Shown here: in pieces, positions 16,600 to 25,527 of the stretch
How positions within the stretch are numbered: position 1 is the stretch's first letter
How the letters are laid out: each line of letters opens with the position of its first letter
From: Candidatus Babeliales bacterium
GTDB lineage: Bacteria; Babelota; Babeliae; Babelales; JACPOV01
DNA: 64,000 nucleotides
NCBI GenBank assembly: GCA_040879965.1
Contig: JBBDJI010000013.1
Location: forward strand, 62,001-126,000
Direction: 5' to 3'
The notes under the pieces: model-generated
The model's database searches: none
The model's input: only the letters and a program-made list of their open reading frames with translations
What the model was told of the DNA's origin: nothing
Position numbers and translations under genes: made by a program

Positions 16600-18435
16600 A
16601 TGTGTGGAGTAGTTGGTTACATTGGGAAACAAAGTAGTAGAGCTATAGTTATTGAGGGCCTGCAGCGTTTGGAATATCGAGGATATGATTCTGCAGGTTT
16701 TGCTTGTTTAAATAATCAAAAAATTTCCTGTCTTAAAGCAACTGGTCAATTGGCTAATCTTATTCATAAGCTTGAAGAGGAATCAATAGATGGTCTGGTT
16801 GGCATAGGGCATACGCGTTGGGCTACGCATGGAGCTATATCTGATTCAAACGCTCACCCACAATTCGATTGTAAAAAAAATATTGCAGTAGTGCACAATG
16901 GCATTATTGAAAATTATAATCATATCAAACAAAAATTAATGGCTACAGGACACGAGTTTATTTCACAAACTGATACAGAAGTTATTGCGCATCTTTTTGA
17001 AGCTATTAATCAAGAAACCTTATTAGAAGATATACAAACTATTATTACGCAATTAAGTGGTGCATACGCTTGTATGGTAATAAATATTCAAATACCTGAT
17101 ACTATTATTGCCATTAGAAAGGGATCGCCCTTATGTATTGGGGTAGGTGAAAACGAGAAATTTATTGGATCTGACCCTTTTGCTTTTGCGCGATATACCA
17201 ATAAAGTAATTTTTTTGCCAGATGAAAGTATTGCATTGATCGAAAAAGATGCCGTATCTATTTATCACTTTAATGGGCAAAAAATTACTATGCCAATAAC
17301 ACAGGTTGATATAGATTGGCGTGACAATGAAAAGAATGGGTACGATCATTATATGCTCAAAGAAATTCATGAGCAAAAATCGAGTATTCATGCGACCTTA
17401 TCATATTGCCGTTCGCTTGGTGCAGAAAAAATATGGGATCAGTTACAAATATCGCGTGATAAAATAAAAAATTTACGTTCTTTATGTTTGATTGGTTGTG
17501 GTACTTCTTGGCATGCGGGCCGAATAGCGCAATTTTTTTTCGAACAAATATGTCAAATTCCTACACGTGTTTTACTTGCCTCTGAGTGCCGTTATATACC
17601 ATTTTTTCCGGAAGAAAATAGTGTCTATATTGGTATATCCCAATCGGGAGAGACCGCAGATACATTAGAATGTTTGCGATTAATAAATAGCTTTGATTTA
17701 ATAACTTTAAGTGTAACGAATGTTTCTTCAAGTACGATGGCTCGTGAAACGAATGGTTTTTTACTCACAAAAGCGGGACAAGAAATTGCGGTAGCATCAA
17801 CAAAAGCATTTAGTACTCAATTAGTTGTTTTGTATTGGTTAGCCCATTATATTGCACTAGAAAAAAATTTAATAACATCAGATCAAGTAAATAAAGCATA
17901 TGATGATCTATTAATAACGGCAGAAATATTAGAAAGCACGATTGAGAAATATAAATATATTATCGAAAATAAACTTGCTCCTTATTATGCGCAATTCAAG
18001 CGATTTATCTTTCTTGGTCGCCATATTAGTTATCCTTTTGCTATGGAAGCAGCATTAAAGTTAAAAGAAATATCATATATTTTTTCACAATGTTATCCGG
18101 CGGGAGAGCTAAAGCATGGGCCAATTGCTTTACTTGATAAAGAAACGCCTGTTGTGCTTTTTTCTAATTTAGAAGATCATATTTATCAAAAAGTTTTATC
18201 GAATGCACAAGAAGTAAAAGCACGTGATGCGCATATCATTGCATTTGTATTTGAAGGGCAAGAAGAATTGCAAAATTTAGCTGATTTTTCATTTGTAATA
18301 CCACGTGTTAATCCATTATTGGCTCCATTAGCTATGACTGGTTTAATGCAATTTTGGGTATATCAAATTGCAAAAGAACTTGGATGTCCTATTGATAAGC
18401 CAAGAAATTTAGCAAAATCAGTTACGGTTGAGTAG
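16600..18435 (+). CDS. glmS: Glutamine-fructose-6-phosphate aminotransferase (isomerizing)
   Basis: Makes glucosamine-6-phosphate, the first step to UDP-GlcNAc for cell wall and LPS. The ATG at 16600 is the right start because the mature enzyme needs Cys next to Met as its glutaminase nucleophile (MCGVVGYIG); a TTG at 16588 would bury it. The glutaminase part has TRWATHG and HNGIIENY. Two SIS sugar-isomerase domains follow (CGTSWHAG, ISQSGETADTLE, STKAFSTQ; later YPAGELKHGPIALL), and the C-terminus is the characteristic PRNLAKSVTVE. At 611 aa it is full length. AAAAGGA precedes it. Confidence 0.97.
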   Translation: MCGVVGYIGKQSSRAIVIEGLQRLEYRGYDSAGFACLNNQKISCLKATGQLANLIHKLEEESIDGLVGIGHTRWATHGAISDSNAHPQFDCKKNIAVVHNGIIENYNHIKQKLMATGHEFISQTDTEVIAHLFEAINQETLLEDIQTIITQLSGAYACMVINIQIPDTIIAIRKGSPLCIGVGENEKFIGSDPFAFARYTNKVIFLPDESIALIEKDAVSIYHFNGQKITMPITQVDIDWRDNEKNGYDHYMLKEIHEQKSSIHATLSYCRSLGAEKIWDQLQISRDKIKNLRSLCLIGCGTSWHAGRIAQFFFEQICQIPTRVLLASECRYIPFFPEENSVYIGISQSGETADTLECLRLINSFDLITLSVTNVSSSTMARETNGFLLTKAGQEIAVASTKAFSTQLVVLYWLAHYIALEKNLITSDQVNKAYDDLLITAEILESTIEKYKYIIENKLAPYYAQFKRFIFLGRHISYPFAMEAALKLKEISYIFSQCYPAGELKHGPIALLDKETPVVLFSNLEDHIYQKVLSNAQEVKARDAHIIAFVFEGQEELQNLADFSFVIPRVNPLLAPLAMTGLMQFWVYQIAKELGCPIDKPRNLAKSVTVE

Positions 18436-18461
18436 TAAAATTTATTAAAAAAGAGTAATAA

Positions 18462-19751
18462 TTGAAGAAAAAGATTCTTTTTTTAAATGGATCTTTACGC
18501 GATTATCGAGAACTTGCAAAAAAATTTATTCAAGATAACTATACCATTATTTTTGAGCAAACAAGCAATAAGCTTTTTGAACATTTATGCAATCAACATT
18601 CTTTACAAGAAGTTGATTCATTAATACATAGATTCATAAAAGATTTTAGTGATTTATGCATACAAGAAAATATTGCTGGCATTGTGAGCAAAGCGGATTA
18701 TCCTACCAATATTTTGAAAGTTGCATTAACTGAAGCGTTGCAATTACCAGGGCCCTCATTGCAAACGGTACTTTCATTGGAACATAAATTTTCTGCCAGG
18801 TTGATTCAAAAAGAACATGTACCAGAAGCGGTGCCCTTTTTTATGTTAATTAATCCTGATGTATTTGATTTAAATACAAATTCGATAGAATTTCCATGCA
18901 TGGTAAAACCAGTAAAATCTTCTTTTAGTCGGAATGTACATATTGTTTCCAATGTAGATGAGCTTGCCTATTCTTTAAAAAATGCGCGCTTTCCTATTTC
19001 ATTTCTTCATCCGTTTAATTTTTTTTTAAGTAAATATCTTACTTTATCAGAGTATGATGGATCTCATCTTATTGCTGAATCGTTATTAACTGGTTACCAA
19101 ATAACGGTTGAAGGATTTGTGTATAAGGGCAAAATCACTATTTTGGGAATTGTTGATTCAATAATGTATCCTGGTACTATTTCATTTGAACGATTTGAAT
19201 ATCCATCTTCACTTGAACATCCAGTGCAAGACCGTATGTGTGCATTAGTAAGTAGATTAATGCAGCATATTGATTTTGATAATTCACTATTTAATGTTGA
19301 ATGTGTGTATAATCCTTCTATGGATCAAATACATATTATTGAAATTAATCCTCGTATTAGTTCACAATTTGCCGATCTTTTTGAACGAGTAGATGGAATA
19401 AATACCTATCGTATTTTACTTGATTTAGCGGTAGGCAGAAAACCAGAAGTAAAAAGAAAAGAAGGCCAATTTAATATAGCAGCAAGCTGTGTGTTACGAT
19501 TATTTGAAGATCAATTTGTAGAAAAAATTCCTTCAAAAAGTAATTTAAAATATTTAGTAGATTTATTTCCGGATATGCATGTTGAAATTTATGCCAAAGA
19601 AGGTAAAAAATTATCTGCGGTAGATGAATTACAAGATGGTAAAAGCTTTCGTTATGGCATTATAAATCTTGGTGCATTTGATCATGAAGATTTAATGATT
19701 AAATTTCATACTGCTGAAAAAATACTCGATTTTAAGTTTAAATCGATTTAG
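18462..19751 (+). CDS. ATP-grasp domain protein of unknown substrate
   Basis: A 429-aa predicted ligase. The N-terminal Rossmann-like part (ILFLNGSLRDYRELAKKF) is followed by an ATP-grasp fold: FPCMVKPVKSSFSRNV holds the ATP-binding lysine (near residue 149), LIAESLLTGYQITVEGFVYKGK the central strands, and IHIIEINPRISSQF the Mg-binding E-x-N (near residue 285). The overall order resembles carbamoyl-phosphate-synthase-like and D-Ala-D-Ala-ligase-like amino-acid ligases. It starts with TTG 26 nt after glmS, with AAGAG upstream. The substrate is unknown. Confidence 0.78.
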   Translation: MKKKILFLNGSLRDYRELAKKFIQDNYTIIFEQTSNKLFEHLCNQHSLQEVDSLIHRFIKDFSDLCIQENIAGIVSKADYPTNILKVALTEALQLPGPSLQTVLSLEHKFSARLIQKEHVPEAVPFFMLINPDVFDLNTNSIEFPCMVKPVKSSFSRNVHIVSNVDELAYSLKNARFPISFLHPFNFFLSKYLTLSEYDGSHLIAESLLTGYQITVEGFVYKGKITILGIVDSIMYPGTISFERFEYPSSLEHPVQDRMCALVSRLMQHIDFDNSLFNVECVYNPSMDQIHIIEINPRISSQFADLFERVDGINTYRILLDLAVGRKPEVKRKEGQFNIAASCVLRLFEDQFVEKIPSKSNLKYLVDLFPDMHVEIYAKEGKKLSAVDELQDGKSFRYGIINLGAFDHEDLMIKFHTAEKILDFKFKSI

Positions 19752-19760
19752 TTATTGCTG

Positions 19761-19782
19761 ATTTTTTTTAGTTTGTTAAAAA
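19761..19782. terminator. AT-rich bidirectional terminator
   Basis: A T-tract (19762-19769) and an A-tract (19778 on) separated by a short loop form an AT-only hairpin between the convergent ends of the ATP-grasp gene and the M50-like gene. It could stop transcription from both sides. Confidence 0.4.
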
Positions 19783-19796
19783 AAATAATTGAAATA

Positions 19797-20720
19797 TCAA
19801 TCTACTTCTTGGTAATCGGTATATTCTTCTGGATTTTTCATCTGTTGTGTTGTCTCAAGTAAAGAATTCATTGCTAATTGACCTGAATTAAGTGTAAATG
19901 CTAATACGCGAATGAAACCATAAAATATAATTGCACATGTGATTATATCAATATAAGTGTTTGAGTATTGCCCTATTTTTAATAATTTTGATTCAGGAAC
20001 ATCTAAATATTTTAATAGTTGAGAACCATCATTTGTTAAAGCAGTATTTGGTATTAGATTGTATATGCTTTGATGAATTCCATGAAATAATATGCTTTTC
20101 ATTATTGGATGATAATGCATATTAAATGGTTTCTTTTTAAATTTTGCAAAAGCTGTTTGCATATTTTTTTCTTTTTTATATTGTTTCCAAAAGTTAAGAC
20201 CAAAAAAAGAAAATGTATTAAACGCTAATCCACTTAATGGTCCTGCAGCAAAACATGCAGCAAGTTTAATTTTGTCATAATAATTTTTAGTAATTAAAGA
20301 CACAAAAGTTTGTCCAGCAAAAGGATTTGAAGGGTTGATTACGATTTTAGTTGCGCTTCCTGGAAAGAAAAAATTAAATGTACCGTAATGACCCAGTTCA
20401 TGAGCAAAGGTTTCTGCTATAATTACTGGATAAGCACAAAGTAAATCAATAAAGTCATTGTTTAATTGTTTATTTGTCCGTTTTTGAATTTCTTTTTGAA
20501 TGTCTTCTTGAGTAAGCATCTTACTTTTTCTAAAATCAAGATTAATCGAATTAAATAAACCATAACCTTCACCAGGTATTCTTTGTTCCGCATGTTTTTC
20601 AGCTTCTTTTATAAGATTGGAAGCAGAAAGTTTATTTTCTGATATTGAAAGTATAGTATTAGATATGGTTAATATTCCTACGAAAATTAATACATATTTT
20701 TTAGACATAATAACCGCCAT
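19797..20720 (-). CDS. M50-like membrane zinc protease (putative)
   Basis: A 307-aa membrane protein with an N-terminal signal or anchor (KKYVLIFVGILTISNTILS) and a zinc-protease motif HELGHYGT (107-111) inside an AETFAHELGHYGTFNFFFPG helix. A second hydrophobic region, AACFAAGPLSGLAFNTFSFFG, recalls the GP-containing segment of M50 site-2 proteases. The C-terminal part has further hydrophobic helices. S2P-type proteases cut membrane regulators, but the canonical NxxPxxxxDG motif is not obvious (NLIPNTALTNDGSQLLKYL at about 235-255 may be a divergent version: N..P....DG). ATG codons at 20720 and 20708 are both possible. Transcribed alone, convergent with the ATP-grasp gene. Confidence 0.65.
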   Translation of the reverse strand: MAVIMSKKYVLIFVGILTISNTILSISENKLSASNLIKEAEKHAEQRIPGEGYGLFNSINLDFRKSKMLTQEDIQKEIQKRTNKQLNNDFIDLLCAYPVIIAETFAHELGHYGTFNFFFPGSATKIVINPSNPFAGQTFVSLITKNYYDKIKLAACFAAGPLSGLAFNTFSFFGLNFWKQYKKEKNMQTAFAKFKKKPFNMHYHPIMKSILFHGIHQSIYNLIPNTALTNDGSQLLKYLDVPESKLLKIGQYSNTYIDIITCAIIFYGFIRVLAFTLNSGQLAMNSLLETTQQMKNPEEYTDYQEVD

Positions 20721-20971
20721 TTATAATTTTCAATTAAAATTCTATCTGATAATAATATTAACGAAAAATAATGATTTAGTCAAAAGGGTTTACGGTAGTA
20801 TTTAATAATAAATATCAAATTTAAAAAAAAGAATCATATAAGTGATATAAAATCTATATCAACACTGATGTGGGTTTTCAAATAGAAAATAATTTTTGTA
20901 CTCAGCAAAGAATGGGTAATGTGTGATTCATTTCTTTGATTTTGCATGGAGAACTAAAAAAAGAGAGGAGG

Positions 20972-21115
20972 TTATTTTTGAGATATTTCTGCTATACTCA
21001 AACGTCTACACTCTTTTCTTTGTGGCGGATGTTGTGACACAAGGGCAAAAACAAACAAAAAAACGAGACCCGATGCCACTGAAGTTGCAATGCGATATCG
21101 AAATTTTTTACTCAT
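20972..21115 (-). CDS. Small membrane or secreted peptide (47 aa)
   Basis: A short leftward ORF: a positively charged start (MSKKFRYRIATSV), one hydrophobic segment (ASGLVFLFVFALVS) and a basic/polar tail (QHPPQRKECRRLSIAEIS). This is the shape of a single-pass membrane peptide or small lipoprotein-free secreted peptide. Two things favour a real gene: AGG sits 5 nt before the ATG, and a TTGACA-N16-TACTAT promoter lies 46-73 nt upstream (21161-21188). It stands alone, downstream of the CtpA-like protease. No family was recognised. A 70-codon + strand frame overlaps it but has no such support. Confidence 0.55.
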   Translation of the reverse strand: MSKKFRYRIATSVASGLVFLFVFALVSQHPPQRKECRRLSIAEISQK

Positions 21116-21160
21116 ATTACCTATTAATAAAATGAATATTTTTATCTTTTGATAATAGTG

Positions 21161-21188
21161 ATAGTACTCCTAATAATGCATTTGTCAA
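21161..21188 (-). promoter_or_regulatory. Promoter of the 47-aa peptide gene
   Basis: On the - strand, a perfect TTGACA (21188-21183), a 16-nt spacer and TACTAT (21166-21161), with the next ATG 46 nt downstream. Confidence 0.6.
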
Positions 21189-21228
21189 CATATCTCAAAG
21201 CCAAAAAATCCTCCATTTTTAAGCAATA

Positions 21229-22713
21229 TTAAATAGTTATTTCTTCAATATAAACTCTATCTTTTGGCGTATAAAGCCTCTCTAGAAGTGTTATTGCTTC
21301 TTTTCTCGTTTTAACCTTCTCAGGAAAAGCTTTTTTTGCCATATCGAGCATTTCCAATAAACGTAAAGTACTCAAAATTAAATAATCGGTAGAAATGATA
21401 TCTTGTTTTTTTTCATACCATGATTTTTCAGGGTCTTTTTTGACTTTTTGTTGATTTTTAGCCATAGGATTAGCATTTTCTTGGTCTAATTTGATGGCAT
21501 TTTTAAGAGCGCTTTCCCGTCCAAAAGTGTTATTAAACCACATAGCTTCTTGAGAGGGCGGCATTTTTGCTGCAATAGCAAAATCAGGAATGATCCCTAT
21601 GCCTTGAATTGATTGACCATTCGGAAGATAATACAACGCTATGCTAAGTTTCATGGCACAATCATTGCTCACTGGAATAATTTCTTGTACTGAGCCTTTG
21701 CCAAAAGTTATATCACCTACAATGAATACAAAAGGATGGCAGTTTCCTTTATTAGAATCCGCATGGATTTGCAAACAGCCCGCTAAAATTTCGGCAGCTG
21801 AGGCTGTATAGTTATTTACTAAAATAAAAATTGGTGTTGAGCGATTAGTCAAAACAGGTTCTTTGGAAGTGGCATAGCGATCTATTTCTTTATCATCGCG
21901 TCCTTTGGTAGTTACTACTAAGCTATCCTTATCTAAAAAAAGTCCTGCAATATCAACAACGGCATTTAATAAACCGCCAGAATTATTACGTAAATCAAGT
22001 ATAAGCCCTTTAGACTGTTGATTTTGAATTTTTTTAAGTAATTCTTCAACTTGGCGAATGGAATTTTCGGTAAACATATTCAAGCAAAGGTAATAAGCAT
22101 TATGATCTTTAAGATAATAACAGAGTGCATTGGGTTCTTTTACGATATCGCGTGTTATAGTAAAATCAAGATGACGAGTAGTATCGCTGCGCTGAATTTT
22201 TACATTAACAGTAGTATTGCATTTGCCTTTTAATTTACCAATTGCTTCCTCAAGTGTCATGCCTCTGACTGGTTGATTATCAATTTCAATAATTTTATCT
22301 TCTGCTTTGATATTAACTTTGTCTGCGGGCCCAGTAGGAATAGTATCAATGATACGTAAAAATTCATCATCGGTTTCCATGGTGTTATCCACTATTATCC
22401 CAATTCCACAAAGTTCTCCTTTAGTAGACTGAATAATATCTTCATACGATTTTTTATCTAGAAAAGCAGAATGCGGGTCAAGGCTTTTAGTAAAAGCTAC
22501 AATGGCATTAACCATAGGTTTAGATGGATCTGTAAGCTGATAATGCTTTGTATGTACTAAATGAAATGCTTCAGCCATTGTTTTTGACCATTCATAAATT
22601 CCTTTATCAAAATTTATTGGTGATTGTGTTTGATCAGCCGTGGGTTGTTGAGGAAGAAAAAGAAGAAAGAAAATGCTTGCGATACCGATAACAGATAATA
22701 AATTTTTATTCAT
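21229..22713 (-). CDS. Carboxy-terminal processing protease (S41 family)
   Basis: Periplasmic serine protease of the CtpA/Prc type, 494 aa. A signal peptide (NLLSVIGIASIFFLLFLPQQPTA) is followed by a PDZ domain with GIGIIVDN, GPADKVNIKAEDKIIEIDNQPVRGMTLEEA (about residues 95-165). The S41 core has LDLRNNSGGLLNAVVDIAGLFL, the nucleophile region YTASAAEILAG (Ser near residue 301) and the general-base Lys in FGKGSVQE (near 339). The domain then ends with YYLPNGQSIQGIGIIPD. These proteases trim envelope proteins. It is a single-gene leftward unit. Confidence 0.93.
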   Translation of the reverse strand: MNKNLLSVIGIASIFFLLFLPQQPTADQTQSPINFDKGIYEWSKTMAEAFHLVHTKHYQLTDPSKPMVNAIVAFTKSLDPHSAFLDKKSYEDIIQSTKGELCGIGIIVDNTMETDDEFLRIIDTIPTGPADKVNIKAEDKIIEIDNQPVRGMTLEEAIGKLKGKCNTTVNVKIQRSDTTRHLDFTITRDIVKEPNALCYYLKDHNAYYLCLNMFTENSIRQVEELLKKIQNQQSKGLILDLRNNSGGLLNAVVDIAGLFLDKDSLVVTTKGRDDKEIDRYATSKEPVLTNRSTPIFILVNNYTASAAEILAGCLQIHADSNKGNCHPFVFIVGDITFGKGSVQEIIPVSNDCAMKLSIALYYLPNGQSIQGIGIIPDFAIAAKMPPSQEAMWFNNTFGRESALKNAIKLDQENANPMAKNQQKVKKDPEKSWYEKKQDIISTDYLILSTLRLLEMLDMAKKAFPEKVKTRKEAITLLERLYTPKDRVYIEEITI

Positions 22714-22790
22714 ATTAAACTCCTTGTTTCATGCAATTTACCGTAGTCTAATATGAGTGAATATAAAAAAACAATAATGAGCGGGAAAAT

Positions 22791-22821
22791 AGCTGGCAAA
22801 AGTATTTTGCTCCTGCCAGCT
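22791..22821 (-). terminator. Terminator hairpin after the HDAC-like gene
   Basis: AGCTGGCA (22791-22798) pairs with TGCCAGCT (22814-22821), 10 nt past the stop of the leftward deacetylase gene. On the - strand ATTTT follows the stem. Confidence 0.55.
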
Positions 22822-22831
22822 TATCGTATTT

Positions 22832-24079
22832 CTATGAATTGCGCGTTAAGAGTTTTTTATTAAAAAGATTTTTAATTGATTCACCGATTATTGAAGCACT
22901 TTTTTGCGTATAACCACCTGAGAGCGTCATGCAAAGTGGTATATTATTACTTTTTGCCTGCTTGAACACAAATTCATCGCGGTCAATAATTCCTTGTTTG
23001 CTTAATTTTAACATGCCTAAAGGATCTTCTTCAAAGCAATCCGTACCAGCATTGTAAAAGATTATATCTGGATTTTTTCCATGAATTTTTTTAAATTCTT
23101 CCAGTGCATTAGGCAATATTTTTTTCAAACTAGATAGATATTTCTTATTACAATCTGGACAAGATTTCTGAGATTCTTGATGCATGATCATTTTAAAATC
23201 ATCGCGATCATAAGCATATTTAAGATGTTTTGAGCAATACAAATCATTTAAAGAAGGTTTTGCGCTAATTCGAGTGGGTAGTTTATATTCATAGGGATAA
23301 TTAAATTCATTAAAAAAATCGATGAAATATATATTCTTATCTTTCTTTAATATCGATTCTACGCCATTACCTTGATGGGCATCTAAATCAATATAAAGCA
23401 CTGTTAAATTTCCATTTTTTTCTCGAAGTTTTTTGATTGCTAATGGAATATCAGCATATACACAAAAGCCCCCACCTGATTTTGCTTTAGCATGGTGATA
23501 GCCACCACTAAGATTAATTGCCCATCCATGTTTTAAAGCCAACTGCGCTGCATCAATAGTTCCTTGCGTTGCCAACCGCATGGGGTAAAGTAATCTATTT
23601 TTGAGTAAAAAATTAGGCACATATTTTAATACAGAAATCTCAGTAATTTCAGCCAGAGTTAATGAAGAATTTAATGACTCTAAATATTCAGGAGTATGTA
23701 CTTTTGCTAAATCCTCGTCAGATACAGGGATTTCTGGTTTATAAAATTGATTTTCAGTAAGCTTTAATTGTTTGCATAAATGCTTAAAAACTTTACCATA
23801 TTTTTTGGATTCAAAAGGATGTATGTTCTCAAGGCCAAAAAAACCTATATTATAATCGGGATGATATACGATTGGTATTTTATTTTTTGGTTGATCTTTA
23901 GAATCATTTACTTTTTTAGAAAGCCAAGAGAAATTTATCATTTGCCAAAACCCAACAAAAGTATGTATTGCTTTTTGTTTAACGTATTGAAAGTGATTTG
24001 ATGGTTCCGCTGATTGTGCTTGAAAACTACTAAAAATAATTAAAAAAATTAAAGATTTAAATGTATTTACTTTGCTCAT
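22832..24079 (-). CDS. Exported class IV histone-deacetylase-like enzyme (HDAC11-like)
   Basis: A 415-aa protein: a signal peptide (KSLIFLIIFSSFQAQSAEP, about residues 8-26), a linker, then a complete zinc deacetylase/deacylase domain. IVYHPDYNIGFFGLENIHPF and KKYGKVFKHL closely match the N-terminal signature of the HDAC11 (class IV) group. Catalytic and zinc residues are all present: HH195-196 (YHHAK), D233 and H235 (DLDAHQGNG), D347 (NAGTD) and Y390 (SGGY). An insertion around 270-320 carries SCPDC, a possible extra metal or disulfide site. HDAC11 is known as a fatty-acyl-lysine hydrolase, so deacetylation of histones should not be assumed. Export suggests an envelope or host target. Confidence 0.9.
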   Translation of the reverse strand: MSKVNTFKSLIFLIIFSSFQAQSAEPSNHFQYVKQKAIHTFVGFWQMINFSWLSKKVNDSKDQPKNKIPIVYHPDYNIGFFGLENIHPFESKKYGKVFKHLCKQLKLTENQFYKPEIPVSDEDLAKVHTPEYLESLNSSLTLAEITEISVLKYVPNFLLKNRLLYPMRLATQGTIDAAQLALKHGWAINLSGGYHHAKAKSGGGFCVYADIPLAIKKLREKNGNLTVLYIDLDAHQGNGVESILKKDKNIYFIDFFNEFNYPYEYKLPTRISAKPSLNDLYCSKHLKYAYDRDDFKMIMHQESQKSCPDCNKKYLSSLKKILPNALEEFKKIHGKNPDIIFYNAGTDCFEEDPLGMLKLSKQGIIDRDEFVFKQAKSNNIPLCMTLSGGYTQKSASIIGESIKNLFNKKLLTRNS

Positions 24080-24265
24080 TAGTACTTCCTCTATAAAATT
24101 ATATCAAGATATATTCGATCTTAGCATAAATAAATATTATGCAAATCGGGTAAAGTATTTTTTCTAACTGGAATTTTATAATAGGTAATTAACAAATATC
24201 TTGAACTTTATTATATGGATATGTTATTGATTAACTGAAATTAAACATTTAATCGAAATAATAAT

Positions 24266-25141
24266 ATGAATGAAAAAAAAATAGAAATAGTGGTAGTAAC
24301 TGGTTACTCGGGAGCTGGCAAAAGTACCGTGCTTCGTGTTTTGGAAGATGTTGGATTTTTTTGTGTTGATAATTTGCCTAGTGCTTTATTACGTTCTTTT
24401 TTTCAATTAATTGATAACACACAAATTGTGGCACATAGTTTTGGATTAGGCCTTGATATTCGCAGTGGTGATTCTATTGAAGAGTTAGTTGTAGCGTTAA
24501 AAGAGTATGCTGAGTTAACTCATTATTCAATAAAAATTATATTTTTAACGGCTAATAATCACGTTATATTAAAACGTTTTCAAGAAACGCGTCGCAATCA
24601 TCCTTTGGGTTCAATAATGCAAATCGATGCGGCGATAGATTATGAAAAAGGAAAACTAGCGCCTTTGCTTGAAATAGCTGATAAAGCAATTGCCACTGAT
24701 CAATTAACTAGTCAACAATTACGGCAATTGATACGTGCTTTATTTGTAGAATCTTCGCAGAGCAATTTAGTGGTGAACTTGATGTCTTTTGGTTTTAAAT
24801 ATGGAATGCCAAATGATTGTAATTTTGTGTATGATGTGCGTTCATTACCAAATCCTTATTTTATTCCTGCGCTGCGATCTTTTAATGGCACACAAGAACC
24901 CATTCAAGAATATTTATTTGCTCAGCAGGTGGTACAAGAATATTGGCAAAAATTAATTGAATTTTTTCGATATACTATAGAAAAATCTGATCATGAAGGA
25001 AGGTGTTTTATTACGATTGCCATTGGTTGTACCGGTGGGCGGCATAGATCAGTTGCCTTCATACATAAACTCAGTGCACAGGAAATAGATAAAGTAAAAT
25101 TTATTGTAACTCATAGAGATATTGATCGAGACCATTATTAA
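24266..25141 (+). CDS. rapZ: RNase adapter / nucleotide-binding protein RapZ (YvcJ family)
   Basis: A 291-aa P-loop protein with Walker A GYSGAGKST (13-21), FCVDNLPSALL, an RxxHPL-type segment (RRNHPLG) and the C-terminal signature CTGGRHRSVAF. In E. coli RapZ guides RNase E to the GlmZ sRNA and so controls glmS; in Gram-positives YvcJ has other roles. glmS is present in this window at 16.6 kb, but no GlmZ-like RNA was seen. It is followed 17 nt later by a FtsB/DivIC-like gene. Confidence 0.93.
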   Translation: MNEKKIEIVVVTGYSGAGKSTVLRVLEDVGFFCVDNLPSALLRSFFQLIDNTQIVAHSFGLGLDIRSGDSIEELVVALKEYAELTHYSIKIIFLTANNHVILKRFQETRRNHPLGSIMQIDAAIDYEKGKLAPLLEIADKAIATDQLTSQQLRQLIRALFVESSQSNLVVNLMSFGFKYGMPNDCNFVYDVRSLPNPYFIPALRSFNGTQEPIQEYLFAQQVVQEYWQKLIEFFRYTIEKSDHEGRCFITIAIGCTGGRHRSVAFIHKLSAQEIDKVKFIVTHRDIDRDHY

Positions 25142-25158
25142 TTAGTATAAAGAATAAT

Positions 25159-25437
25159 ATGAAGTTAATAATGAGAAATATTTTTTTTAGTCTTGAGTTG
25201 ATAACTATTTTATTTTTTTATTTTTTTGGTACACATGGATTACCGGTGCTTTTTCGTACAAAGCAAGAAAATAAACAAGTTGAGCAAGAAATTAGACAAT
25301 TGCAAGAAGAAATTGTTAATTTAGAACAATTAATTTATGCATGGAAAAAATACCCATTTTATAAAGAAAAAATTGCGCGCGAACAATTACAAATGGCTTG
25401 TGCCGATGAAAATATTTATATAATATCGAAACATTAA
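25159..25437 (+). CDS. FtsB/DivIC-like septum-formation initiator
   Basis: A 92-aa bitopic membrane protein: a short cytosolic start, one membrane helix (FSLELITILFFYFFGTHGL), then a coiled coil (RTKQENKQVEQEIRQLQEEIVNLEQLIYAWKK) and a small C-terminal part (YPFYKEKIAREQLQMA) that matches the DivIC/FtsB pattern of W/Y-x-E-K-I-A-R-E. These proteins link early and late divisome parts. ATG codons at 25159 and 25171 are both possible. Located directly after rapZ. Confidence 0.8.
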   Translation: MKLIMRNIFFSLELITILFFYFFGTHGLPVLFRTKQENKQVEQEIRQLQEEIVNLEQLIYAWKKYPFYKEKIAREQLQMACADENIYIISKH

Positions 25438-25527
25438 GACAGACATTGATAAAAACTAAATATATTACTTGCAAGGCTCGGTATCTTTTATGTCAATTCA
25501 TTCGATTATGCAACAAAAAGGATATTA

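Noticed and set aside
20923-21135. Rightward 70-codon ORF
   Set aside because: It overlaps the better supported leftward 47-aa gene and has no convincing promoter of its own; its TGCTATACT match at 20989-20998 lies inside coding sequence and lacks a -35.
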